Assembly: GCF_007641255.1 (NCBI RefSeq)
Contig: NZ_CP036259.1
Coordinates: forward strand, 4,156,501-4,220,500
Direction of reading: 5' to 3'
Length of the DNA: 64,000 bases
Source of the DNA: Sporomusa termitida
Lineage (GTDB): Bacteria; Bacillota; Negativicutes; Sporomusales; Sporomusaceae
Positions 17,529 through 25,630 of the stretch are shown here, one piece after another. The stretch's first letter is position 1, and every line of letters starts with the position of its first letter. The notes beneath the pieces were generated by a model. It was not told where the DNA came from. It saw nothing but the letters and a program-made list of their open reading frames with translations, and did no database searches. Position numbers and translations under genes: made by a program.

Positions 17529-18437
17529 ATGCGAGGAAATTTACAGTATTTCTTCTTAAAAATGCTCAGTCGACTGATTTGCTTATTGCCATATCGTTTG
17601 GTATGCTGGCTTGGCCGGCAACTGGGGATTATCGTCTATGTAGCCGCCAAGCGGCAGCGGGAGCGGGGCATAATGCAGGTGACCGACAGCCTGAAGCTTA
17701 CCCAGGCGGAAGCAAGCGCTCTGATTCGCCGCATGTTCTGTAATCTGGGGCAAACGGTAATGGAAGTGCTGTACACACCTGCGTTAACTCCGCAAAACAT
17801 CCGGCAGTATGTATCCATTTCTGGCTTGGAACATCTGCAAAAAGCGTTAAGCCAAGGACATGGGGTAGTTTTTCTGACCGCTCATATGGGTAACTGGGAA
17901 TGGATGGCCGCCGCATTGTGTTATGCAGGTTTTCCCATAACTACAATAGCCAAACCACAACCCAATCCGCAGCACACCCGTATTTTAAATGAATTCCGGA
18001 CTATGGTTGGACTGGAAGTATTCAACCGGGGAACATCGGACATGATTAAGGCGGCCCGGGCCCTAAAAAAAGGCAAGGTTTTGGGGTTCCTGGCTGATCA
18101 GGATGGCGGCACTGATGGCGTATTCTTTGATTTCCTCGGCAAAAATGCCTCGTCGCCTGTTGGCCCGGCCTATTTCGCCAAAACCTTTAAGTCTGTTATT
18201 GTCCCGGCCTTTACCTATCATCGGCCCCAGGGCGGCCACCATGTGGTTATTAAGCCGCCTGTGGCCTATCAGCATTACGATGATCCTGACCAGGAAATCT
18301 ACCATAACACGCTGCAAATGACTAAAGTCATTGAAGAGGCCATACTAGCATATCCTGACGAATGGATATGGTTCATGAGACGCTGGAATACACAAAAGCC
18401 CGCGGCCTCTTCCGAGGTACATGACAGATTTGCTTAA
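17529..18437 (+). CDS. Lipid A biosynthesis acyltransferase (LpxL/HtrB family)
   Basis: A 302-residue inner-membrane acyltransferase that adds a secondary acyl chain to lipid A. An N-terminal hydrophobic segment is present, and the catalytic HX4E motif is at His119-Glu124 (HMGNWE). Other family stretches are GKVLGFLADQDGG and the final EWIWFMRRWNTQKP. Its presence indicates an outer membrane with lipopolysaccharide, unusual for Firmicutes except Negativicutes and a few others. GAGAGGAG precedes ATG 17529. Confidence 0.94.
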   Translation: MRGNLQYFFLKMLSRLICLLPYRLVCWLGRQLGIIVYVAAKRQRERGIMQVTDSLKLTQAEASALIRRMFCNLGQTVMEVLYTPALTPQNIRQYVSISGLEHLQKALSQGHGVVFLTAHMGNWEWMAAALCYAGFPITTIAKPQPNPQHTRILNEFRTMVGLEVFNRGTSDMIKAARALKKGKVLGFLADQDGGTDGVFFDFLGKNASSPVGPAYFAKTFKSVIVPAFTYHRPQGGHHVVIKPPVAYQHYDDPDQEIYHNTLQMTKVIEEAILAYPDEWIWFMRRWNTQKPAASSEVHDRFA

Positions 18438-18445
18438 AAAACTTT

Positions 18446-18478
18446 AGCGAGGCCCGGACTGCTTGTCCGGGCCTCGCT
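18446..18478. terminator. Strong hairpin terminator between convergent genes
   Basis: AGCGAGGCCCGGAC pairs perfectly with GTCCGGGCCTCGCT around a 5 base loop. The minus strand continues into AAAGTTTTTT, giving a good terminator for the OmpH gene; the plus strand T-run is short. Confidence 0.85.
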
Positions 18479-18591
18479 GTTTCAAGCTGCCGCATTAGGC
18501 ACATGCTCTGCCTTACTAAGGAGCGTACCGGGAGAGATCTCCTCTACAGGAAAAATGCAGGGGTTGTCAGCCCATGGGATAATGGCAGGTT

Positions 18592-19056
18592 TTAGCGGCT
18601 CACTTTAGTGATAACGTCGGCAGTGATATCTGTGCCGCCATAGATGACAATCGCAGCATCAAGGATTACATGCAAGCCCTTCGCTGCCGCTATCGCCTTG
18701 ATGGCCGCCTCAATCTTAGCTCTCACCGGGTCCATCAGCTCATCTTCGCGCTGAGCCTGCTGCAGCGCCAGCCTGTCGCTGTAAGCTTTCTTGTCTGCCA
18801 CCGGCAGGTCTTTGGTATTGGTGTCATAATCTTTTTGGGCCTCAGCCCTCAAGTCCTGGATACGCTGCATGATCTCCTGGATGCCGGGATAGCCGGAAAA
18901 AACTTGCTGTCTGTCGACATAGCCAATTGTTTGCTCGTTTTTGGCTTTGGCGGCCAATACCGGCGCCGGCGTTAAAACACCAAACATACCGAAGGCGAAA
19001 AACGCAGCAATACTTATGGTTATCTGCTTACATATTTTGCTGTTTGCCTGTTTCAT
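18592..19056 (-). CDS. OmpH/Skp-family periplasmic chaperone
   Basis: A 154-residue secreted protein: signal peptide (hydrophobic AAFFAFGMFGVL ending near VLAAKA), then IGYVDRQQVFSGYPGIQEI typical of OmpH/Skp, a central coiled coil rich in Glu, Lys and Ala, and a C-terminal ILDAAIVIYGGTDITADVI strand. Skp carries unfolded outer-membrane proteins across the periplasm. ATG 19056 is chosen because the signal peptide begins there; the frame extends 9 codons upstream without a good ribosome site. Further evidence for an outer membrane. Confidence 0.87.
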   Translation of the reverse strand: MKQANSKICKQITISIAAFFAFGMFGVLTPAPVLAAKAKNEQTIGYVDRQQVFSGYPGIQEIMQRIQDLRAEAQKDYDTNTKDLPVADKKAYSDRLALQQAQREDELMDPVRAKIEAAIKAIAAAKGLHVILDAAIVIYGGTDITADVITKVSR

Positions 19057-19285
19057 AATAAATACACTCCAATCTCTATTCATTTAGCTTTGCGGTCGTC
19101 CCGCCCGCTGCAGCAATCAGCAAAACTTGGCTTGTGCCAAGTCCTGCAGGACGCCGGCAGCAAATCTGTCTATATTTGTTCCTTTATTTGGCTAAATTCT
19201 ATCATAGCCGCTTCCTGTTGTCGAGTTGTTTGTTGCTTTTTGGGAAGTAAGCATCGACAAGTGCTAAGCTCACTGCATCTTGAAT

Positions 19286-20902
19286 CTAATTCCTGATTAA
19301 CGGAAGTTTTTTTTGCTCATCCGAATTTTTACTTAGTTCGGTAATTTTTAGTCTCTTCGGCTGGCCAAATTCGTCATAATCTTCTTTAAAGGTATCATAT
19401 TTATAAGGATTCCAAGCCACTTTCATCAAGGCATAAGTTACAAACGCCAACAAGATTAATGTGGGAATACCTCCCAAATTAGATAATGCCTTTAGTCCGT
19501 CCAGGCCGGCGAAACTCATGGTGATCCAGGCAACTGTACCCAGGATAGCACCCCAGATGATTTTCAAAATGGCCGGTGGCTCCGGACTGTCCGGAGAAAT
19601 ACCGAAGGTGCTTAATCCGGCTAAAGTAGCACACATAGCATCGGCCCCGGCAACATAGGTCAAATACGCAGTAGCAACAAAAATTGCACTGATCAAAGCA
19701 CCGAGGGGTAAATGACTAAAGAAAGCATAATTGACCATTTCCGCCCCCTTGTTGGCCAGGATATCTCCCAGTCCGGCTTTCTGGAAAATTTGCATATGAA
19801 TGGCGGTACCACTGAAAAACGTAAACCAAATCACATTAAACAAGCTCGCAAAAAATACATTGACAGTTACTACCGCCCGGACAGAATATCCATAGGAAAC
19901 TCGGCCTAAAAACACAGCGCTGATAGGTGCCCAGGCCATCCAAGCCGCGAAATACCAAATAGTCCACCAAATTGGCCACTGATCTTCTGCTACTACTCCG
20001 GTAAATAAACTTTTGGAGAAGAAATTGTCCAGCATGTGGGCAAAGGACTCTATCCCCAGGTTGATATTAAAGAGCGTCGATCCAAATAGAATAACCCATG
20101 CGATAAAGAAAAAGAACACCCATAGGTTAATTTCAGCCAGTTTCTTCACACCATTAGACAGGCCTGTAATAGCGGAAATAACAAAAGCCACCACAATCGC
20201 ACTCATGACAATCAACCATACAAACATGTTGCTGGGAACACCCCAAATATAATTAAGTCCCCCGGAAATCAATAGTGTACCGACACCTAATGAATTAGCA
20301 ACTCCTAAAACCAAGGATAAAACAATAGCGGAATCTACTATATCGCCAATAATACCTTCGGTTCTGTTACCAAAAATAGGAGCAAGCATAGATGATACAG
20401 CAAAGGGCTTTTTCATGTTGTAGTAAGCAAAGGCAAACATAACGATAGGTATGCCATAAATGGCATATGGTAAAAAACTCCAGTGCATATATACGGTAGA
20501 AAGAGCAAAAATAGCGGCTGCAGGTGAGTTGGGTTCAATACCCAGAGAGGCCGGAGGCTGGGTTACATGATATACGGGTTCCAGAGCGGCCCAAAATAGG
20601 AGAGCGGTTGCTACTGTGACGGCTAAGCTGACGGCAAACCAGGAAAAAGGCTTTAATAGCGGTTTAGCATTGGAGCCACCGATTTTAACTCTGCCAAAGG
20701 GCATTACAACAACAGCAATGCAGCCAAAAAACATAATTACAGTAAGCACTTCATATCCTGCTCCGAAGAAACCCATTGACCAAACAGTAACCTTTGAAAT
20801 CGTGGAAGAAAAGGTTTCTAAATTAACTAAGCTTAAAACTGTTGCAATAACTAGGATAATAAAAGATGGCCAAAATACCACTGATTTAAGTTTAATTGTC
20901 AT
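19286..20902 (-). CDS. BCCT-family betaine transporter
   Basis: A 538-residue transporter with about 12 membrane segments. The aromatic signature WTIWYFAAWMAWAPISAVFL followed by GRVSYG is the BCCT core motif (betaine/choline/carnitine transporters). These carriers move compounds with a trimethylammonium group. It lies 78 bp downstream of a MIO-less HAL-type lyase on the same strand and is probably in the same operon, so its cargo is likely the lyase substrate (ergothioneine or hercynine by inference). It has no long C-terminal osmosensing tail, consistent with a catabolic rather than osmoprotective role. Confidence 0.92.
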   Translation of the reverse strand: MTIKLKSVVFWPSFIILVIATVLSLVNLETFSSTISKVTVWSMGFFGAGYEVLTVIMFFGCIAVVVMPFGRVKIGGSNAKPLLKPFSWFAVSLAVTVATALLFWAALEPVYHVTQPPASLGIEPNSPAAAIFALSTVYMHWSFLPYAIYGIPIVMFAFAYYNMKKPFAVSSMLAPIFGNRTEGIIGDIVDSAIVLSLVLGVANSLGVGTLLISGGLNYIWGVPSNMFVWLIVMSAIVVAFVISAITGLSNGVKKLAEINLWVFFFFIAWVILFGSTLFNINLGIESFAHMLDNFFSKSLFTGVVAEDQWPIWWTIWYFAAWMAWAPISAVFLGRVSYGYSVRAVVTVNVFFASLFNVIWFTFFSGTAIHMQIFQKAGLGDILANKGAEMVNYAFFSHLPLGALISAIFVATAYLTYVAGADAMCATLAGLSTFGISPDSPEPPAILKIIWGAILGTVAWITMSFAGLDGLKALSNLGGIPTLILLAFVTYALMKVAWNPYKYDTFKEDYDEFGQPKRLKITELSKNSDEQKKLPLIRN

Positions 20903-20980
20903 GCTATCCCTCCTTAATCTAATCTTAAATTAGCAATGAATCAGAACTTTTGGATAATTCAGCAAGAACTAAGAACTGGT

Positions 20981-22507
20981 TTAAAATAGTATTTTACCGA
21001 TTTTTTCTTCCACATTTCTTATATAATCGCAATCAATAACTTGTTTAGCTACCATTTCAATATAAGGTTCCAAAGGTGAATCGCATTCCATTACAGGAAC
21101 AACTTTTCTTACCAGATTATAAACAGCCTTTGTTCCGGTAGCAGGTCCGATATTCTCGTAGCAGTCCAAAGCCTGTGCCCCGCAGATTAATTCAATTGCA
21201 CAAATATACTTCGCCAGTTGAACGCTGTCATACGCTTTTTTTGCTGCATTATAGCCCATATTGACATAGTCTTCTTGATTAGCACAGGTAGCCAGATTAT
21301 CGACAACCGCCGGATGAGATAAAATTCTAAGTTCACCCATGAGACCTGCTGCAGTATACTGAATCATCATTAAGCCGTTATTATAAGCAGCATTTTTATT
21401 CAGAAAGGCCGGTAGCTCACTAACCAGATGGTTCAGCATACGGTCAATACGACAGGCTGACATTTTGCATAAATCTGTAATGGCGATGGCTAAAACATCA
21501 GCGGCCATCCCTACGTAAGTACCGTCTGCATTACACCCCATTAGGGCAATGGCGGTGCCATCTGCCTGTTCGAATATTAACGGGTTATCTACCGCTGAGT
21601 TAAGTTCAATTTCTAAAACATCGAGACCGGCTTTAATAAATTTTTTTACGGCTCCATGGAGCTGTGGAACACAACGCAGTGAAAGCGCGTCTTGTACGCG
21701 GTGTCCTTTATATTTTTCGATAATTGCACTATCTTTTAATAGAGCGCGGATATTGGAAGCTGTCCGTTCCTGGTCAGGATGGGGGCGGACCTTCATAATT
21801 CGTTCATCCATTGACATTAACGTACCTTTTAGAACCTCCAGGGTCAACGATGCTGCAATATCCTCTGTTTTAGCAAGTGTTACTGCGTCGTACAAGGCAA
21901 GAGCTGTAAATGCAGTTACCGACGTAGTGCCGGAAACAATAGTAAGGCCTTCTTTTGATGATAAAACCGTTGGCTTAAGTCCGGCACTTGCTAATGCTTT
22001 TTTTCCGGCCAGGAGCTTTCCCTTGTACCAGGCTTTCCCTTCTCCGATTAGAACCATTCCGATATGGGCTTCTAAAGAGACATAGCCTACTGAGCCGTGC
22101 CCAGGCACTCTTGGTACTATATTATTATTTAACATATCCCGCAGCAAATTTAAAGTTTCAAGACGGATTCCCGTATAACCACAACCAAAATGTACCAGCA
22201 TGATAAACATGATCGCCCGGGTGCACTCCTCATTAATTGGCTCGCCAACTGAACAGGTATGGGCCAGAATATGATTTCTCTGAATGATTTCTCGATCCTT
22301 TTCTGGTACGAATTTCCTGCAGTTATCCCCTAATCCGGTTGTCAAACCGTAGATGGCCTGACCTTCTTTGCTGAATTGTTCGACATAGCTCCGGCATTTG
22401 TTTACCCGATTGCAATATTCATCAGAAAATTCTACCTGCGCATATCCACGCGCTACACATATAACGTCTTCCATTGTAACTTTTTTTCCAAGAATAATTT
22501 TTTCCAC
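20981..22507 (-). CDS. HAL-fold lyase without MIO tripeptide; ergothionase-like
   Basis: A 508-residue member of the histidine/phenylalanine ammonia-lyase superfamily. The HutH-like order is intact: IYGLTTGLGDN (tyrosine loop), GSVG at 138-141, LIGEGKAWYKGK, SSKEGLTIVSGT. Where HutH has GSVG-ASG-DLAPLAH, forming the MIO electrophile, this protein has GSVG-YVS-LEAHIGM, so Ala-Ser-Gly is missing and the segment is three residues shorter. The ergothionase from Treponema denticola is known to be a HAL relative that eliminates trimethylamine from ergothioneine without MIO. The adjacent BCCT transporter fits a betaine substrate. Probable reaction: ergothioneine (or hercynine) to thiourocanate (or urocanate) plus trimethylamine. 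A sigma-54 promoter lies upstream. Confidence 0.85.
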   Translation of the reverse strand: MEKIILGKKVTMEDVICVARGYAQVEFSDEYCNRVNKCRSYVEQFSKEGQAIYGLTTGLGDNCRKFVPEKDREIIQRNHILAHTCSVGEPINEECTRAIMFIMLVHFGCGYTGIRLETLNLLRDMLNNNIVPRVPGHGSVGYVSLEAHIGMVLIGEGKAWYKGKLLAGKKALASAGLKPTVLSSKEGLTIVSGTTSVTAFTALALYDAVTLAKTEDIAASLTLEVLKGTLMSMDERIMKVRPHPDQERTASNIRALLKDSAIIEKYKGHRVQDALSLRCVPQLHGAVKKFIKAGLDVLEIELNSAVDNPLIFEQADGTAIALMGCNADGTYVGMAADVLAIAITDLCKMSACRIDRMLNHLVSELPAFLNKNAAYNNGLMMIQYTAAGLMGELRILSHPAVVDNLATCANQEDYVNMGYNAAKKAYDSVQLAKYICAIELICGAQALDCYENIGPATGTKAVYNLVRKVVPVMECDSPLEPYIEMVAKQVIDCDYIRNVEEKIGKILF

Positions 22508-22563
22508 TTGCTTCCCCCTTTTTTACTGTTTCATTTAATATAAAGGCCTTTACATGTATTAAT

Positions 22564-22579
22564 AGCAATTATAGTGCCA
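22564..22579 (-). promoter_or_regulatory. Sigma-54 promoter of the lyase/BCCT operon
   Basis: On the minus strand TGGCAC-N5-TTGCT is a full match to the -24/-12 consensus. It lies about 58 bp before the lyase start codon. The neighbouring divergent gene encodes a sigma-54 activator. Confidence 0.9.
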
Positions 22580-22638
22580 ACCATTAAAAGACCGTCTTTA
22601 TAGGAAAGTAAAACAAACGGCTGCATTTTTGCTGTTAA

Positions 22639-22672
22639 TTTTTTTTGCATTATGTTATTTTTTTTTGCATTT
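22639..22672. promoter_or_regulatory. Probable activator-binding repeats
   Basis: Two copies of TTTTTTTTGCATTW (near 22639-22652 and 22659-22672) repeat at an exact 20 bp spacing, about two helical turns. A weaker TGCATTTTTGC lies at 22622. They sit 60-90 bp upstream of the sigma-54 promoter, as expected for an enhancer-binding protein site. Confidence 0.6.
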
Positions 22673-22755
22673 ACATTGAATTTCCATGTGGTTGTGATAA
22701 GCTAAATATAAAGAAAAGTGAGTGAGTGGCAGGAAGGTTAAGGAGGGAGCGGCTT

Positions 22756-24408
22756 GTGAATTTATTCGATTTTGCGTTTGTTATTGGAGAAATGCAGGAA
22801 ATAAAAGAGATTATTTGGAAGAATTCGTCAATTAAAAAAAAGTACCATTATAGCTGGTCGCTGAAAAAAGGCAGTCAAATGAGTGATATACTGCCGGATA
22901 TTTCGCCGGATGAACAGGGAAAGATCATGCTTGATAGCGATGTTTATTTGTATGAAAGACTTTCTTTGTCTCCGGCTATGACCGTCTATCTTTTTTCCTT
23001 GAAAAATCAAAGGGAAATTTTCTTTGAGCAGGTATTGGAACTACTTACGGAAGGAATACAGATATATGACAAAAAAGGATATATGATTTATTGCAATAAA
23101 ACAAGCCGTTGCATTTCCACAATACCGGACTCTATGAAAATAATCGGTAACCATATGCTTGACATATGGAATGTTAAAGAGGAGCGAAGTGCCACTCTTT
23201 CCTGTTTGAAAAAAAAAGCGCCTGTTAAAAACAGGGTAGACACATTTTCCTCTATTTCAGCCGGAGAGGTAACTACTATCAATACGGCCTATCCACTTTC
23301 CCAGAATGGCAAGATCACAGGAGCTGTCCTTTTTGAACGTGATATTTTGACAATTCAAAAGCAAAAAAGCGAGCTTGACACCAGCTTGAAAGCCTTAAAG
23401 GAATATACTGCTACCAATCCTTCGATAGAGCTTTCGAGTTATACTTTTGAACATATTATCGGCAATAGTGCTCCTTTACGTTCAGCAGTAGAATTAGCCC
23501 ACAAATTCGCCTCGCTTGATTTCCATATTCTTTTAATTGGAGAAACCGGAACCGGTAAAGAAATGTTTGCCCAAAGTATTCACCGTGAAAGTGCCCGCAG
23601 CCGACAAAATTTTGTTGCGATTAACTGTGCAGCATTACCGGATACGCTTATCGAAAGTATATTGTTTGGAACTACTAAAGGAGCTTTTACCGGTAGTGAA
23701 AATAAAGCGGGGTTATTTGAAGAAGCTGATGGTGGAACACTTTTTCTAGACGAATTGAACTCTATGAGCCTGGCGATGCAGTCTAAAATTCTTCGTGTTG
23801 TTCAGGAAGGTACCTTTCGAAGAATAGGGGGGAACAAAGACTTAATAACTGATGTACGTATTATCTCATCTTGTAATGAAGATCCTTTTTTATTAGTGGA
23901 AAACAGCAAGATGAGGAGAGACTTATTTTATAGATTGTCCTCTGTACAAATTCAAATTCCTCCGCTAAGGGAACGACTGGTCGATTTAGAGCTGCTAATT
24001 GAGCGGTACATTAACTTAAAAAAATACCAGTTTGCAAAAGCTATTGATTATGTTGACCCGGAAGTATTAAAACTCTTTTGCAGTTATGATTGGCCCGGAA
24101 ATGTACGCGAATTATTTCATGTACTCGATTATGCAATGAATGTAATGGCAGGAGGCGTTATTGATATATCTTGTCTCCCTTCCTACATTACGGAGAAGAG
24201 TTCCTCAAAAACAATACCATTATTACCAACTTCTGACATTGATATTTTTCATTCCAAACTGGAAAACATAATCGGAGATTATGAAGCTGAACTGCTAAAA
24301 CAAGTGTTAGAATACTATGGAAACAATATCTCACATGCTGCAAAGTCTTTGGGAATATGTCGTCAGAGTCTCTCCTACCGCCTTCATAAGTATGGAATCG
24401 TTGTCTGA
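22756..24408 (+). CDS. PAS-sensing sigma-54 activator for the lyase/BCCT operon
   Basis: A 550-residue protein from GTG 22756, which has AAGGAGGG upstream. Residues 1-90 are unassigned, then a PAS domain (about 95-205, ILEL LTEGIQIYDKKGYMIYCN), an AAA+ domain with Walker A GETGTGKE near residue 262, GAFTGS in the sigma-54 contact loop (usually GAFTGA), Walker B LFLDELN, and a Fis-type helix-turn-helix at the end (AAKSLGICRQSLSYRLHKYG). No receiver, so it probably responds to a ligand directly. Divergent from the lyase gene and most likely its activator. Confidence 0.92.
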   Translation: MNLFDFAFVIGEMQEIKEIIWKNSSIKKKYHYSWSLKKGSQMSDILPDISPDEQGKIMLDSDVYLYERLSLSPAMTVYLFSLKNQREIFFEQVLELLTEGIQIYDKKGYMIYCNKTSRCISTIPDSMKIIGNHMLDIWNVKEERSATLSCLKKKAPVKNRVDTFSSISAGEVTTINTAYPLSQNGKITGAVLFERDILTIQKQKSELDTSLKALKEYTATNPSIELSSYTFEHIIGNSAPLRSAVELAHKFASLDFHILLIGETGTGKEMFAQSIHRESARSRQNFVAINCAALPDTLIESILFGTTKGAFTGSENKAGLFEEADGGTLFLDELNSMSLAMQSKILRVVQEGTFRRIGGNKDLITDVRIISSCNEDPFLLVENSKMRRDLFYRLSSVQIQIPPLRERLVDLELLIERYINLKKYQFAKAIDYVDPEVLKLFCSYDWPGNVRELFHVLDYAMNVMAGGVIDISCLPSYITEKSSSKTIPLLPTSDIDIFHSKLENIIGDYEAELLKQVLEYYGNNISHAAKSLGICRQSLSYRLHKYGIVV

Positions 24409-24587
24409 TCGTAGCCTCTTTCCCTATTAAAGGAGGTTCTTGCTCCGTTCTTCCAGCGGCGTCTTGCTTTTGCCCTTACTTATGTGGACAGCCGGCGCAC
24501 TCGGTGCAGGCCTAGACCGCTGTCACAATGGCGTTCATGTTTTCTCTAGTTGTAATTTCTTGATTTCCACAAATACGATGCTGCAGC

Positions 24588-24632
24588 AAAAGACGACTTC
24601 CGGCTACTGCCGGTTTGCCGTCTTTGTTTTTA
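24588..24632 (+). terminator. Intrinsic terminator after the sigma-54 activator gene
   Basis: AAAGACG...CGTCTTT with an inner CCGG/CCGG stem is followed by GTTTTTA. It lies about 180 bp after the stop codon. A second small hairpin, GGGCTG/CAGCCC, follows directly. I see no gene in 24409-24678. Confidence 0.65.
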
Positions 24633-24678
24633 GGGCTGGCTTAGTGCGACAGCCCTTTGGTTCTTTAAATAATATTTT

Positions 24679-25518
24679 TTATAAGCAGCTGCCCCTTACA
24701 TATATATTTAGGTCGGTATGCTGTTCCGGTAGGGTCGACTGAAAAGTCAGGCAGGCAAATCTGGCGATTACACCGGGGACAAAGGTTTTCATGACTCCCG
24801 GAGCAATAATCTGCTGAGGTACGTCTGTCATCCAGTTTATGCCGTCAGGGCTAAGTTCAAGAGCAACACTGGCACTCTGCGTACCAGTGTTAATTACATA
24901 ATAGGTATAATTAAAATGTTGGACGTTGAGTTTCGCTGTTGTCCGCACATTGTTGCCGGTTGTTACTCTTGCGTCGGTATCCAGTGTGTGGCCATTGTTA
25001 TCACCAGGTAGCGGCTCCAAGAATGTTACTTGTAAAAAAGGCCAGCACCGCGAATCAAACGCTCTATTGCTACAAAAGCCTATTAATCCAGGCTCTTGCT
25101 GATTTCTTAGTTGTAAAAGCACCCCCAGGTTTGCGCTGACACCGGTATACCAATCGGTAACCAGTGATGTAAGGTCAAAAGTTAAGCAGCCGGCATTGGC
25201 CGCAGGTGCAACCGCGCTGGCCGCAGGTTCAGTGTTAAACAGGATTGCTTTTCTTTTACACCAGGCTGAAAATATCTGATGCGCATCAATGGTCGTCTCC
25301 TCCTGGAAGCAGGTATTCTTAACCACAAAAACATTGAGAGTACCGCGCAAAATAGTCAGACAAGGCGGCAAAGCGGTAATGTCAAAATCAATAAGCGACT
25401 GAAACACCCGTTTCTTACGACCTATTGTCAATATCTTATTGCTAAAGCGCCGTTGCCGGCAGCGGCTATTCACCAGCGTTATATTCTTAACAGGAGGCTT
25501 AATGGTTTTCTCCCCCAC
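24679..25518 (-). CDS. DNRLRE-type surface protein with DUF6385-like C-terminus
   Basis: A 279-residue protein from GTG 25518, which has AGGAGGGG 8 bases upstream; the frame extends to 25626 but lacks a ribosome site. The N-terminal part (SNKILTIGRKKRVFQSLIDFDITALP and the LTFDLTSLVTDWYTG block) resembles DNRLRE carbohydrate-surface domains. The C-terminal about 90 residues (VALELSPDGINW, IARFACLTFQS, LNIYVRGSC) match the C-terminus of the adjacent repeat protein (VQLQLSPDGVVW, LKYARVYYAA, LTIFFQGQS), probably DUF6385. No signal peptide is evident, which suits a protein assembled on a spore surface inside the mother cell. Confidence 0.75.
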   Translation of the reverse strand: MGEKTIKPPVKNITLVNSRCRQRRFSNKILTIGRKKRVFQSLIDFDITALPPCLTILRGTLNVFVVKNTCFQEETTIDAHQIFSAWCKRKAILFNTEPAASAVAPAANAGCLTFDLTSLVTDWYTGVSANLGVLLQLRNQQEPGLIGFCSNRAFDSRCWPFLQVTFLEPLPGDNNGHTLDTDARVTTGNNVRTTAKLNVQHFNYTYYVINTGTQSASVALELSPDGINWMTDVPQQIIAPGVMKTFVPGVIARFACLTFQSTLPEQHTDLNIYVRGSCL

Positions 25519-25630
25519 CTGCTCCGCCCCTCCTTTTTGCCATAGACCCCGCAATTTGATATTATGTACAATTTGCCTCCAAACTGGTCGGAGACAAATT
25601 AAGCAGGGCTGAAATCCATAAATCAATAGC

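Noticed and set aside
20981-22507. Histidine ammonia-lyase (HutH) as the name of the lyase
   Set aside because: The MIO-forming Ala-Ser-Gly is absent and there are no hut genes nearby, so an ordinary ammonia-lyase call would be misleading.
24440-24742. Plus-strand ORF of 100 codons after the sigma-54 activator
   Set aside because: It runs through a terminator hairpin and into the antisense of the DNRLRE gene; no family resemblance.
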